From positions 1-64,000 of the forward strand of contig ML769691.1 of assembly GCA_009733575.1 (NCBI GenBank): DNA of 64,000 nt. The letters run 5' to 3'. The translations under genes and the position numbers were made by a program. Shown here piece by piece: positions 1-10,545 of the stretch (its first letter is position 1; each line of letters opens with the position of its first letter). The stretch comes from Gymnopus androsaceus JB14 (Eukaryota; Basidiomycota; Agaricomycetes; Agaricales; Omphalotaceae). The notes beneath the pieces were generated by a model. The model searched no databases. It was given only the letters and a program-made list of their open reading frames with translations, and was not told the origin of the DNA.

Positions 1-78
1 TAGCAACTCATAGCAGCTCATAGCATTCCATAGCACTATGGCTGCTATGGCTTGCTATAGATTGCTATAGCTGCTATG
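1..78. repeat. Short tandem TAGCA/TGCTA repeat
   Basis: Four 10-bp units of the form TAGCANNTCA run from the left edge. They are followed by copies of the opposite-sense motif (GCTATAG/GCTATGG), so the block can fold on itself. It is cut by the window edge, so its full length is unknown. I see no coding potential. Confidence 0.6.
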
Positions 79-210
79 ACCTTCACCCAGGTTTTGCTGA
101 TGTTAATCAGTGGTAAGCTATGTTAGGGATGGTCGCTGTAACTGAATATGGTGACAGCTAGCTATATACCATACCATTGGATACATACCATCCCCCATAA
201 ATCAATGTCA

Positions 211-360
211 CCATTGAAGGGTTAGCAGGCTGAGCTCGATGCGAATGGTGATGATGATGAGGATGACTATGACTGCCCAGTCAAATGCCAAAAAGTAGCG
301 AAATGCTCTATTTGTTGTCAGCCTGGTCACTGAAGGGACAAATGTCCAATGATCTTGTGA
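211..360 (+). pseudogene. Broken CCHC zinc-knuckle remnant
   Basis: One frame reads an acidic run followed by Cys-rich residues ending in a CX2CX4HX4C zinc knuckle (Cys codons at 304, 313 and 343, His at 328). This motif is typical of Gag proteins and of some transposase C-termini. Two in-frame stops spoil it: one upstream near 223 and a TGA at 331, between the His and the last Cys. No flanking RT or transposase could be recognised, so the parent element is unknown. It is too short to be more than a relic. Confidence 0.45.
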
Positions 361-419
361 TTGTAATTGTTAGTACTAGTTAGAAGAATATTCTTATTAA
401 TAGGCTGGTGGGCAAGTGG

Positions 420-575
420 AATTAATATATCATTACTTGTGACACCACCGGGCTGCCCATTGGTGGTCCCATGGAGGTCCGGCAGGGTTGTGGGATAAGG
501 TTCTCTGAGAATGGGGTTGCCAGTGGGTTGTCGACAATCAAGGGGGTTGTTGAGTAGAATTATACCCTTGTAAGC
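420..575 (-). repeat. Degenerate LTR-like fragment
   Basis: Read on the minus strand, this segment shares an ordered set of short motifs with 4690-4880 on the plus strand: an ATAATTCTA-like start, several CAACCC blocks, and GTGTCACAAGTAA. Its plus-strand end (GTTGAGTAGAATTAT) also resembles 5365-5395. I read these as diverged pieces of one LTR family. No partner LTR or internal coding region is seen, so the assignment is tentative. Confidence 0.35.
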
Positions 576-975
576 GGTATATATTTTATATAGTCATGGG
601 CAGGTACTAAGTTGTCCATAGCAGTTGGCACGATCAGCAACTAACATAAGTATTTACTCTTCGTAACGCTGACAATGAGTAGAATGCTTAAGGAACATTT
701 AAAATTAAGTTGATTTAAGTTGCTAGTAAAACACAAGTTAGTTACATTTTGCCGAGTCTCGGCAAGTTAACATTGCGAAGCGCAGGAAAAAACAAGTTAA
801 CTTGATTGAATGGGACAAGTTAGCCCAACAAGTTACCTTGCTCACACTCTCCAAGTTGGCATAGAAGCCTTCTCCAGAGTTCCCATCATAGACTAGAAAA
901 TATTTGGTGGTACCTATAAGGTAGTGAATAACATTGTCAGGCCTTGGCTTATTTCTCATCCGCTATCTACCCGCT

Positions 976-1165
976 GGCGTTTCCCACGCTTCCTGACCAT
1001 CCGCGGATACTTCCCATGCTTCCTGACCGTCCGCGGATACTTCCCGCACTTGTTACCTACATTGCGGGTGCTTTCCATGCTTATTTACCATTTATCCTGC
1101 CTGCTGGGCACTTTCTACATGTGATTACCAGTTATCCTGCCTCCCGGGTGCCTCCCGCACTCAAT
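976..1165. repeat. Imperfect ~31-40 bp minisatellite
   Basis: Units start with TTCCCAYGCTTCCTGACC and continue with CCGCGGATAC. The first two copies (about 980-1040) are nearly identical at about 31 bp, and later copies drift and lengthen to about 40 bp. A TATATAAG box lies just downstream at 1212-1219. This could be a promoter of an old LTR element, but no gene follows that I can support. Confidence 0.55.
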
Positions 1166-1524
1166 AACCATCCATCAGGCCCTCCCAACGACGTACACAG
1201 CCATCCTACAGTATATAAGTAGACACCCCGAGTCCATGTACCCTAGTCTGTTATTACCATTGTTACCAAATCGATCCTATTTTTGCTTCTGTCTCTGTCT
1301 CTGTCTCTCTATTTCTATCTGTTCTAACCAGCTGTGCCTTCCGAGCTCCGTTCAAAGGCCCACTGTCATCTGCATTGACTGCGAGGCTCTGTCCGTAGAT
1401 ACCAAATCTACGTCCAGAGCTCACTGTCTTCTATTTCTGTTTACGAACTTTACGACCAAAGCTCCCCAGGAGCTTCCTATTTGGGTTTTGCTACCTCTAG
1501 AACCTCTGGAACCGTCCGCTCTCA

Positions 1525-1760
1525 CTCAGTTACTCCCGCTCCCACGCTATTTCCGTCCGCTCTCACGCTATTCTGTCCGCTCTCACACTATTCCCATCCG
1601 CTTTCACCCTATTCCATCTATTCCCACGCTATTTCCGTCCGCTTTTGCACTATTCCATCCGCTCCCACGCTATTTCCGCCCGCTTTCACCCTATTCCACC
1701 CGCTCTCACGCTATTTCCATCCGCATTGCTATTCCATCCGCATTATCCATATTTGGACTT
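1525..1760. repeat. ~20-21 bp minisatellite
   Basis: About ten units of the form CTCYCACGCTATTTCCRTCCG run head to tail. Long open frames across it encode a low-complexity Pro/Leu/Phe/Ser repeat. Such frames are expected because the unit lacks stop codons, so I do not call a gene. The flanks (1240-1520 and 1760-2370) hold nothing I recognise. Confidence 0.65.
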
Positions 1761-2384
1761 ATTACACCCTTTTTGACCACCCCTTCACCCATATTCCATC
1801 CGCTCCCACTCATTTCTGGTCATCGGACCACAATACCACCCGCTTCCTCCTGATTACGTCAGCGGGTGGCCTGTACACTGTTCCTTGCACCTCTGAGGCT
1901 TGTGCTGTTCTGTACAACACTCATACTACTGTCCAGACCCACCTTACGGCACAGTTACCCTGGGTGGTCGCATTTGGTCTCTACCTACATTTAGGTGCGA
2001 GACATTCGGGATACGTTGGTTTCGAGATCCGTTTCGTGCACCAGGTCTCACAAACATAATAAGCCTTGCTCAGATGATCCTGTGAAGGATTTGCTTAATA
2101 CTGTGACATTTTTGCCACATGATAGGCTCTGTCAGCTCTTGTTCTGAGCAACAATATATAAGAGCTAATTATTGTACTTTTTGTGTGCTGTTCAGGCAAG
2201 TCACTAATCTCGAATTTATATAACAAGTTTGAAAAAATCCTTTTCAGTCCATATGCAGTGTATTACTAAAATTGTTGCTGGCTTCACATCCCAGGATGCC
2301 CAGGAATTTGCCCATTTCCCAGGCAACCCAACTAACTAAAAATTACCATTGGGCCTTTCAATTCCTCCACACCTACATAAATCC

Positions 2385-2800
2385 ACATCTCAATTATGAC
2401 TTTTCATCATCTAAACTTCTACACATGCATACATGTAAAGCCCACATTTCCACTATGACTTTCAATTTGCTCTGCATCTACAAAATTCCACATTTCCGTT
2501 GTGGCTTTTCCTTACTTTCTCCATATACATGTTCATAAAAGCCCACATTTCCACTGTGTTCAATTTCTTCTACATTTGCATAAAGTCCACATTTCCATTG
2601 TGATCTTTCATCATCTTCTGCATATGCATACAGCCCACATTTCCATTGGGGATTTTTATTTTCCTCTGCATCTAGCCCCAAAATTCCCATGGTGGTCTTC
2701 AATTTCTTCCACATCTGCATAAAGTCTAAAAGTCTCTCCACTGTGGCTTTTCATCTTCCTCTGCATACACATAAAGTCCACATTTTCATTTTGGCTTTTC
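2385..2800. repeat. ~47 bp minisatellite (CCACATTTCC)
   Basis: Eight or nine units carry CCCACATTTCCAYTGTG, then a TCTTC-rich spacer and TGCATAMA. Spacing between CCACATTTCC cores is 44-54 bp. On the minus strand one frame (2478-2741) reads repeated KCGLYA-type peptides, so the array might descend from coding DNA. It starts and ends inside the repeat, and I treat it as satellite. Confidence 0.6.
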
Positions 2801-4689
2801 TCTTTGTATCCAGAAGATTCCTTAATTATTTTGCATCAATGCAACCCCTGCAGATGGGGCATGCATGCCTTTGCATGTCTTCTGTAGGTTTTTATTTCTC
2901 CTGTATTCATATATTCAGTGGATATTGTGACATCAAGCTTTTCCTTAGGCTGTGACTTGGATTGTGGCATTTTCATTCTGAAATCCCTTCTTGTTCCTTG
3001 GCTCTTTCGGTCCAATTTATCTGATTGCCTCAGCTTCCATATTCATTACCATGTTTCCCTCTCATATTCTCTCATCTTAACTGTTCTGGTCAAGCGGGTC
3101 CGAAAAAATAAAATTTGTACCAGGTGTTGGAAAATTTTTTTCAGCCTCAGCGCTGAACCCTCCCTCCCTTCATGTGATTTTTTGGGTCATGTGATTACCA
3201 AATAAGGCAACTATGAGACACTAATCACCATTTCACCTTACTGTGCTGGTCTTTTGCCCTTTGTACATGCTCTACGTAACTAATTAGCTTTGTAACTTTC
3301 ACCTCACTCTGGATGCCATATATCTCAGAAATATATTAGTCAAGGTCCAGAACTGTAAGCACTCATGAAATGACCTAAAAAGGCAACAAAAAAGTATATA
3401 CTCACCCTATACAATGTAGCTGGTCTGAATATACTGTTCAGGCACTTCTTGGGCTTATTTGACTCATTTTGACATCACAAAAATGTATTTTGAGGGTCAG
3501 TCAAAAAATATTTTCTGAGCCTCGCAATGGACCCACCCTACCTACCCCGGTACGGGATTTCGCGGCCCGGACCCCTTGGTTCCGGTCATTGTTTCAACTG
3601 CCTTTTCTTCTTGCCTCTAAGCATTGTCATCTATTGGAAGCTCCAGCATCAGTTTGGAGTCAGACAGATATCCTGGCTCCATTCTCACATCCTGATCTTC
3701 ATTGTTTACTCTCATCTCACATTTAGCTAGTTTGCATCCAGCCCTTTCAGGGATACTACTCTCTCATTCACTGGAAATTCCAGCATTTGTGGTACATTTG
3801 TCCATTTGTCTCTGGTTTCATCCCATCTCAGTTTCTATTCTCATGCAACAAATCTGCATTCAGACTAGCATTGTCCAGAGAGCTGAACTTCATCTTCAGT
3901 TTCATTTTCTCATTGCATCTAACAATGATCCTTGGGCAGCATACATGCATTTTCCATCTGCCCAAAACACCCATTTGCATCTCTTCAATGTGATACTGTA
4001 GTAACCTTAGCTAGAAATCCAATTCCAATAGCAATTCTTTTTGACAGGCCACAGCATCATGTCATCCACAGCGGACCCAGCATGTATTATTATAATTTCA
4101 TCTGCTAGTTTCATTTTGCATCTTATGCATCTCATATTTAATGCATTTCTTCTCAGATGCATAGACTGGGAACACATTTTATGTTTGATTTTCCTAGCTT
4201 TTGCTTTTGTTCTCCCTTGTTGTGTGTTAAATTGGGAAGCTCTGCTCATATCTACTTCTGATTGCATTCTTGCTCTAACTTCCCATAAACATCCAACTTG
4301 CATTGCCAGTTTTTGCACCTTGCACTATGCATATGCGTGTGCCTCAATGCATATCCTTCATGCTTCAATTTTACACTAATTCTGTTCATGCAATGCCATG
4401 CATTTCATATGATATATCTGCATAACGCAGTTTATTATTATTATTTTTATTGCTTCTGGCTGTAATCTTCAACATGCTTATTTTGCATTCTGTATTTTGG
4501 CTCATGCCTCAGGCACCCTATGCCATGAGCACAATTTGACTACTGTATTGACTCCTGTACATGTGTTTCCTCAAACAGAAGCTGAGTTTCTGGCCACTGT
4601 CTTCACTATTTCACTTTCAATGGAGGATATTTTCTTGTTCAAACTCAGTTTGGTCTATTCTTCATACAGATGATCACACATCCCTAACT
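2801..4689. other. No gene recognised
   Basis: The sequence is AT-rich and pyrimidine-biased. Short open frames are scattered on both strands, none with a domain or start context I can defend. The segment around 3470-3600 is locally GC-richer and may be another repeat fragment. I see no inverted or direct terminal repeats. Confidence 0.5.
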
Positions 4690-4880
4690 TACCTGTTATG
4701 GATTTGAGGTTGGCAACAAAGGTTAAGCTGGGATAATTCTATTAATCAACCCCGCTGCCTGAACGCAATCCCACTACAACCCTCCTTCAATAAGTTGCCT
4801 CTGGAGCAACCCCGTTGGCATAGGCGGAGCCCTCCGCAGAGCCCACCGAGAATGTCACAAGTAACTAAATCAATATACTC
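4690..4880 (+). repeat. Degenerate LTR-like fragment
   Basis: This is a plus-strand counterpart of 420-575 (see that entry). It has GGATAATTCTATTAATCAACC near 4731, repeated CAACCC blocks, and TGTCACAAGTAA at about 4853, which would be a TGT-type LTR start. Downstream sequence to about 5330 has no coding region that I recognise. The opposite orientation relative to 420-575 suggests two separate old insertions. Confidence 0.35.
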
Positions 4881-5335
4881 TACCTTTTGACCTCAGCTAA
4901 TTCGGTCTCTCGATCCCTCCGGCACCAAGCTCTAACATCACTTGTACAGTCGGATATAGAGGTGGGAGTAGGGGTGAAGTAGACTGGAATGAAGACCAGG
5001 GACAGGAATATATTAGCACTGAAGACAGACAACTGGAAAAGAAGGACTAGACAATGGCAATGAAACTGACATCCGAAAGATGATATAGTAAAGAAACAAG
5101 GTACAAACTGGATTCAAGCTTTCTCAATGGCAAGATAGATGATTAAGTTCTAAGGAGGTACCAAGGATGCTGGCAAGAATGGTGGAGCGTCGGAAAGAGC
5201 GGTGATCAAACATAACCTTCATCGTACGATTGAGAATATAATAATGCTAAAATTCACCAGTCCTCAGTCATATCACTCCGAACCTCCGCCGCTTCATAAC
5301 CTCAATGAAAACAATCTGTAGGCCGGATTGTTACG

Positions 5336-5752
5336 ATCTGTGTCAAAATGAGGGATTGTGTTCGGGCAGGAGGGTTGGTAAATAGAATTATCCGTTAAGC
5401 TGAGTGTGTAGAAAGAGAAGTGTTTGTATGAAGAGAATGAAGATGTTATTGAGTCTAAGGTCTTTGAGCTCAGACCAGTCTACTTATATACAAAGGTGCT
5501 GGGACCCCAGTCACGATCTAGGACCTATGATACTGCAAGTATCCCTGAAAGGGTGGATCAACCCTGTTAGGATGGAGATAACATCTCTACAAGGGTTGAG
5601 TAACCCTGCAAGGGTTTGATGAAGTAGCTCAGAAGCATATGTACATCTATACTAGATGATAAAAAGTGTCAAAATAATACACTATGTCAAGATATGTAAT
5701 AAGATATGTCATAGATAAGATATAATGAAATAGGAAAATCTGTGACACAGAT
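5336..5752 (+). repeat. Solo LTR or short element with 10-bp terminal inverted repeat
   Basis: The segment starts ATCTGTGTCA and ends TGACACAGAT, a perfect 10-bp inverted repeat about 417 bp apart. A TATATACAAAG box lies near 5485. The GGGTTGGTAAATAGAATTAT stretch at 5365 links it to the other LTR-like fragments in this window. I found no convincing target duplication. A solo LTR is my first reading, a MITE the alternative. Confidence 0.4.
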
Positions 5753-5791
5753 AATATGACTTAATCCCAAATCCAGGCCCAAACGGCTCCA

Positions 5792-6379
5792 TGTAAAGAA
5801 CCGTGTTAGCGCCCAACACTCTCACAAACACCCACGATTGGATCCGGTGACTCCGTAGCGCCCGTGGGGCGCTTATTTACTTACAAACGGTTCCAAAACA
5901 CCATAGGGTACCGAGTTTCGACTCCACTTGACTATAGTTTACCAATTTTGACTCAAAACTAACACATGCCGGTCTCACAAACGCCTCATGTACTAAATTC
6001 TCAAGTATTTAAACAACGGACACTTTTAGAATAACCTTAGTCGTAATATTTTGTATCCAAACCCCCTAAATTGAATACAACCGGACTCATTTATTCCAGT
6101 CTCAGTTACTGAAGGGCCACCCTGACGATTTTCCAGACGCCAAATACCCGATTCGCTGATGCTTTTCCAGTGGATTACATTTACGAACTTACGCTTTGAC
6201 CATCACGAATCTCTAAATACCCAATCAAATACCATCGTAGTTGTTTATAACAACTATCCATACCCAAATTCATCGTCGTACTTTCCTTTCGACAAGCCCT
6301 CAAACATATTGTTTGAGTATACCATTTCAAACTCCACTATTGAAGTTTGGACTACAGGAACCAAACCCGGTTCTTGACA
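5792..6379 (+). repeat. 5' LTR
   Basis: 588 bp, TGTAAAGAACC...GGTTCTTGACA. It matches the 3' LTR except at five positions, which by eye are C/T near 5802, A/G in GGTTCCAAAAC, G/A and T/C near 6140-6160, and C/A in TTCATCGTCG. It holds the TATA-like box at 6006. Confidence 0.95.
6006..6013 (+). promoter_or_regulatory. LTR TATA box
   Basis: TATTTAAA in the middle of the 5' LTR. The sequence GTCGTAATATT begins 34 nt downstream, at 6040. That is a plausible transcription start, and it is also the stretch complementary to the proposed primer site just after the LTR. The same box is in the 3' LTR. Confidence 0.55.
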
Positions 6380-6380
6380 T

Positions 6381-6391
6381 AATATTACAAC
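6381..6391 (+). other. Putative primer-binding site (self-priming type)
   Basis: The 11 nt starting 1 nt after the 5' LTR (AATATTACAAC) are not an obvious tRNA 3'-end complement and lack the usual TGG. They pair with GTCGTAATATT at 6040-6050, inside the LTR and just downstream of its TATA box: 8 contiguous pairs, one mismatch, two more pairs. The Tf1/sushi group of fungal Ty3/gypsy elements primes reverse transcription with the 5' end of its own mRNA. The geometry here fits that, but it is inference. Confidence 0.5.
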
Positions 6392-6409
6392 TGACACTTG
6401 TCACTTGAA

Positions 6410-7822
6410 ATGGCAACGAGAACTCGTGCTCGTACTAGCGCTGAAGCGCGAACCCAACAACAGGAGGAAACTTCTGCTCGCTTCTCAGTTATGGCTCCTG
6501 GTAGTCGTCGGTTGGTACAGGCAACAACTACTCCTGCATCGGTTCCATCAATATTTTCCGGAACACCAACGGAACCCGCTTCTGAACCACCGTTACCACG
6601 GTACTTACAGAGGCAACCTCCTCGTCGTGCGGTGAACCTGATTGGAGGTCAAAGATTGGGTGCTATGCCAAACTCACAACTTTTCGAAACACCCACACAA
6701 TCCCGATCTGTAGTCAATACACAGCGACGACTGTTCAACGAAACATTGGAACGTTCATTGCAAAATGAAATATGTCAGCAAGAGCGGGAAAGATTTCCCC
6801 GCTCTGCTCCGAGACCTCGTTGGGATACAGAACTGCAACGTGCTAGTACTCATATTAGTCCATACCCAATTGACTTTGGACCAACTACTACGCAGCAACT
6901 TATGGCGGAGTTCATTGAAACTGAACAAACTCATACACCCCAAACGTCCACATACCGTAATATACCAATAGTCTTTTCCTCACAATCTCGATCAGTACCC
7001 CACTCTCGCATGGGAAGTCGACAACCAACACCCATTCGTAACCCTACTCCTGCTTCCAAATCACAAGTTCGCAATAACTCACCAAGACTGTTTTATGAAA
7101 CCAATTCTCGTGAACCAAGTGTTCACAACAGTCACCCTAATAGTGAATCCAGGAATAGCACTATGTCTGAAATAATAGTGGTACCGAGACGTTCCTCTAT
7201 TCAGCAGGAAGATGTGAATGAGATGGGGGAAACAGAAGTGGAACGGGAACAAGAACCTTTGCTGGAGTTCGAAACTCAAAACCGGTCTATACCAGTGGTA
7301 GAGATGACAGAATTTTCGAGATTAAGGACCCCGATTGCTCAGTCGACTCCGACAACACAACGACATGAACCTTGGGAAGGTTATCGAGAGCAATACCGAG
7401 AGATCATGAGTAAGAGCCCAGAATCACTCCAAATACCTTCGATGCAGGCAAATGAGTCGGAAATTCGTCGTAACACTGGAAATGAAGATTCTAACAACAG
7501 AAACGAGGAAATCAACGCCCTCACGCCATCCTTCATGAATCCACATGAAGGGTATGCCTACGAACAAGCACGACCAATTCCGACAACCTTAGGGATGGGA
7601 GATGTAGAGTTTGCGGAAGAACACCTGCTAAACCTGGGGGGACGTGCACACTTCTTCTTGCGACGCTGGGGAGTGGAAAGAGATCCACATCGGACGCCCG
7701 CTGGATGGATTCGTGTCTTACTTCGTTTGGGAAGAAACAGAGGATTGTCAGCTACCTTTGTAGCGTCCATGACAAATACTGACAATGAGGAACTTTTTGA
7801 GGTAATGTTGGATGAGGCTTGA
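6410..7822 (+). CDS. Extra ORF upstream of gag, unknown function
   Basis: This is the first ORF after the 5' LTR, 470 codons from ATG 6410 to TGA 7822. The N-terminal four-fifths is Arg/Ser/Thr/Pro/Gln-rich and looks disordered. The last 90 residues are more ordered, with FAEEHLLNLGGRAHFFLRRW, then GWIRVLLRLGRNRG and an acidic end. I recognise no named domain. After the stop the same frame stays open to about 8048, so readthrough could extend the product by about 75 residues. Gag begins in another frame downstream. It may be a detached Gag N-terminal part (a nucleic-acid-binding tail is plausible from its basic character) or an accessory protein. It is intact, although gag and pol are not. 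Confidence 0.65.
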   Translation: MATRTRARTSAEARTQQQEETSARFSVMAPGSRRLVQATTTPASVPSIFSGTPTEPASEPPLPRYLQRQPPRRAVNLIGGQRLGAMPNSQLFETPTQSRSVVNTQRRLFNETLERSLQNEICQQERERFPRSAPRPRWDTELQRASTHISPYPIDFGPTTTQQLMAEFIETEQTHTPQTSTYRNIPIVFSSQSRSVPHSRMGSRQPTPIRNPTPASKSQVRNNSPRLFYETNSREPSVHNSHPNSESRNSTMSEIIVVPRRSSIQQEDVNEMGETEVEREQEPLLEFETQNRSIPVVEMTEFSRLRTPIAQSTPTTQRHEPWEGYREQYREIMSKSPESLQIPSMQANESEIRRNTGNEDSNNRNEEINALTPSFMNPHEGYAYEQARPIPTTLGMGDVEFAEEHLLNLGGRAHFFLRRWGVERDPHRTPAGWIRVLLRLGRNRGLSATFVASMTNTDNEELFEVMLDEA

Positions 7823-8238
7823 ACACCCCACATCCAATACCTTATCCAAAACCAAGAACTCTTCCCTTCTTACGAAACCACCACGAACACTTCAACGGAA
7901 AATTGCTCCGATAGAGCAAGTGTATTGTCGAGTGTGCTACATACTGGAAACGCTTCATATACATTCCACACTGCAGTAAACACAGAGGGCTCTGAAGGAT
8001 CTAGTAACAACGTTCACCAGTCAGCTCCAGCAACGGACCATATTTGATTCAGGGACCCCATCTGGAAAGACAAGTTAGGCTGGTTCATCCAATACAACAA
8101 AGGGGACAGCGACCTGAAACACGTCTACGACGTAACACTCCTGCTGTACTACGAAGGGAACCAATCAACATTTCTTCCAAGTCGGAATCACTTCCATCTC
8201 CGCATCTGCCACCACTTAGACCTTCGGTTATACCTAGA

Positions 8239-10494
8239 ATGGTAGATTCGTTAAGTGATGAAGTTCAGGATGAACTACGAAATTTTAACTATAGAACTTA
8301 CCGAGACCAAAACCCGGAAGGCTGGGATGAAGTAATGTTACCCCATACGGACCCAGTTCCGCCATATGAAGCAGAAGATCCGATAATAAGCAGCAACAAC
8401 ATTGCAGGTCCGAGTGGGACTAGACACAGCATACAATCGAGCACCAGCTCGGATAACGAAATCAATCCCGCGTTACTCCGGACGACCGTGCAAGCCATAC
8501 TCGAGGAAATACGAGCACAGAGTGAAGCGCTTGTTACGAGTCCAGCGGAACCAGTGGAAGAAGGAATTGTAGAAAATAATCAGGAACAAACTACTGAGAG
8601 TCATCAGCGATACCAAACTAGAACATGGAGAGGAGATACTGAAACTCACCTTGCACCCGGTATGCCCCCCAATATACCACCGAGTTCCACTTCCGCAGGT
8701 CCCGGAGACTCATCTCCTGAAAGCACACAGACGCGTACATCACAACAAAGAAATGTTGTGCGCTATCAGCATATAAGAACCGAACAGGATGTACGAAGAG
8801 CTATGGAAAGAAGAGGAGGACCACCAGGTGGACCTCCAAATGACCCGGGATATGACAATGATATTGAATCTGAGGAAGGAGAAAATAGAAGGAACAGAGG
8901 GTTAGTACCATACCGAAATTTCGCAGAAAACTCTTACTGCGAGAACGCTGAAGGAAATGGAGGGGGAAGACAACCTCCCAATGATCGAGATCCACAAAAT
9001 CCGGATGGACGCAGTAGTAATTGGTCGAATAACCCAGCGTCTCCACAAAGTGGAAACTCTGGGGTAAATAATGTTAGAGGTGATGGCGGAGGAGGGCAAG
9101 GCGGTGGCCCACCACAAAATCATAGTAGCGAGTGGTCGAATAATCCAGCTTCTCCACATAGTGGAAACTCCAGAATAAATGATTTCAGAGGAGGTACTGG
9201 AGGAGGAGGAGGCGGTGGTCCACCAGACGATTGGTGGCCGGACGATCAGGGAGAGGGGGAAAACGACGGCAAGGGACAAGGCCGTAGACCATGGCGGTAT
9301 ACTCGTGATGGCCAAGACGGTAGAGATGGACGCAATGGGCGTGATGGACGCGATGGACAAGAGGGACCAGGAAGAGGTCGAGGAAATGAAGACGAAAGGT
9401 TACAAAGGGAACGCGAACGTGATCAGTTCAATCGTGAATTGAACCGTCAATCCAAGTTGGAACTAAATAAGCCAACAACGTTTTCTGGAGAACGACGGGA
9501 GGAATTTAGAACGTTCCAAGATGCATGCGAAAATACTTACATTGCAAAACCTCTAATCTATGACACCAATCAAGCCCAAATTGCGTTTGCAGGATCATAT
9601 TTAGTAGGGCCTGCATTAAGGCATTTCCAAAACCTAATGAGAAAAAACCGAAATGGGGGAACGGTGCCAGCATTCATTTCATGGGTGAACTTTGTAGTTC
9701 ACTTTGCAAAACTGTTTGGGCTTCACAATGAAACACTCCACGTGCAATCAAAACTAGACACCTGCTATCAAAAGTGGAGCGAATCGTTTGGGGATTTCTT
9801 GGTTCGATTTGAAGATATAGTATTACTTACTAACTATAATGATGCCGCAAAAAGATGGTGACTACTCCGACAAATCAACCGTAACCTACAGGACAGACTC
9901 ACTGACCATGGAGAGATACCGGAGACTTTCGATGGCGTGGTAAATAAGTTGCTTCGTCTAGACGGGGCAAGACAAGCGTTCAATGAGATGGGATTGGGGG
10001 TACGAAATAATACATGTACCAATGAGGTAAGGACAGAGGAAACCACAAAAGTGGTTACCACTGCAGTAGCCGGACCTAGCAGAGGAAACAATCTGTATGG
10101 TTATCATTCGAGACAACAGGCAATAGCGGGAAGACAAGCGGATACGGAGGAAGAGGAAGAGGAAACACTGGAGGCCGCGGTTGAAGAACAGCCAAAAGAC
10201 GAGATACGTACCCCAGAGGGAAATTATCCACGAATTTCCATGCAAGAATGGAATCGTCGAATGAGAAGTGGCGAATGCGGAGTTTGTGGATCGAAAGACC
10301 ATAGATACCGGGAACATTTCCTACAGGGAGGACCAAAACCAGTCATGGGACGTGCCACATTTGTGGACAACTATGACGAACAATCAGAGCAGCTGTATAT
10401 CGGGTTGGAAGGGTTTGATGAACCTGTACATATTGAGGATCCGATTCTGGGAGAATCGAGCGAAGAGGGAAATAACAATGCGGGAAACGCGTAA
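8239..10494 (+). pseudogene. gag: gag, interrupted by one stop codon
   Basis: The frame is open upstream to 8044, but its first ATG is at 8239. After an acidic, Gly/Asn-rich low-complexity half, with a collagen-like GRDGRNGRDGRDG run near 9310-9370, comes a Retrotrans_gag-type capsid region (about 9450-9960; motifs NKPTTFSGERR, SWVNFVVHFAKLFG, FGDFLVRFEDI). A TGA at 9859 interrupts it, and the same frame continues with LLRQINRNLQDRL. Near the C-terminus lies CGVCGSKDHRYREH, a zinc knuckle whose last ligand is His instead of the usual Cys (CX2CX4HX4H). The frame ends at TAA 10492. The protease frame overlaps this end in the -1 frame (see frameshift signal). Gag would form the virus-like particle; with this stop the copy could only act if it is read through or supplied in trans. 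Confidence 0.85.
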
Positions 10495-10545
10495 AGGACC
10501 AAGGAAGAGAGGGAATTCCAATGGTCCAAAATTATCAATTCCCTC
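10482..10545 (+). promoter_or_regulatory. Programmed -1 frameshift signal (slippery GGGAAAC + pseudoknot)
   Basis: The heptamer GGGAAAC (10482-10488) is phased as G GGA AAC in the gag frame, 3 nt before the gag TAA. A -1 slip enters exactly the protease frame, which is open from 10476. Seven nt later GGACCA (10496-10501) can pair with TGGTCC (10522-10527). Within the loop GAGGGAATT (10509-10517) can pair with AATTCCCTC (10537-10545). This is an H-type pseudoknot with stems of 6 and 9 bp. GGGAAAC is a known functional slippery site, for example in simian type D retrovirus gag-pro. Folding was done by eye. Confidence 0.7.

Noticed and set aside
1236..2059. Two long plus-strand open frames over the 20-21 bp minisatellite
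   Set aside because: They consist of a repeated stop-free DNA unit read in two frames. Composition is low-complexity, with no start context, intron pattern or domain.
420..4880. A 4.4-kb element bounded by the inverted LTR-like fragments
   Set aside because: The two fragments are too diverged, have no matching target duplication and enclose no transposase or polymerase. Two independent old insertions are simpler.
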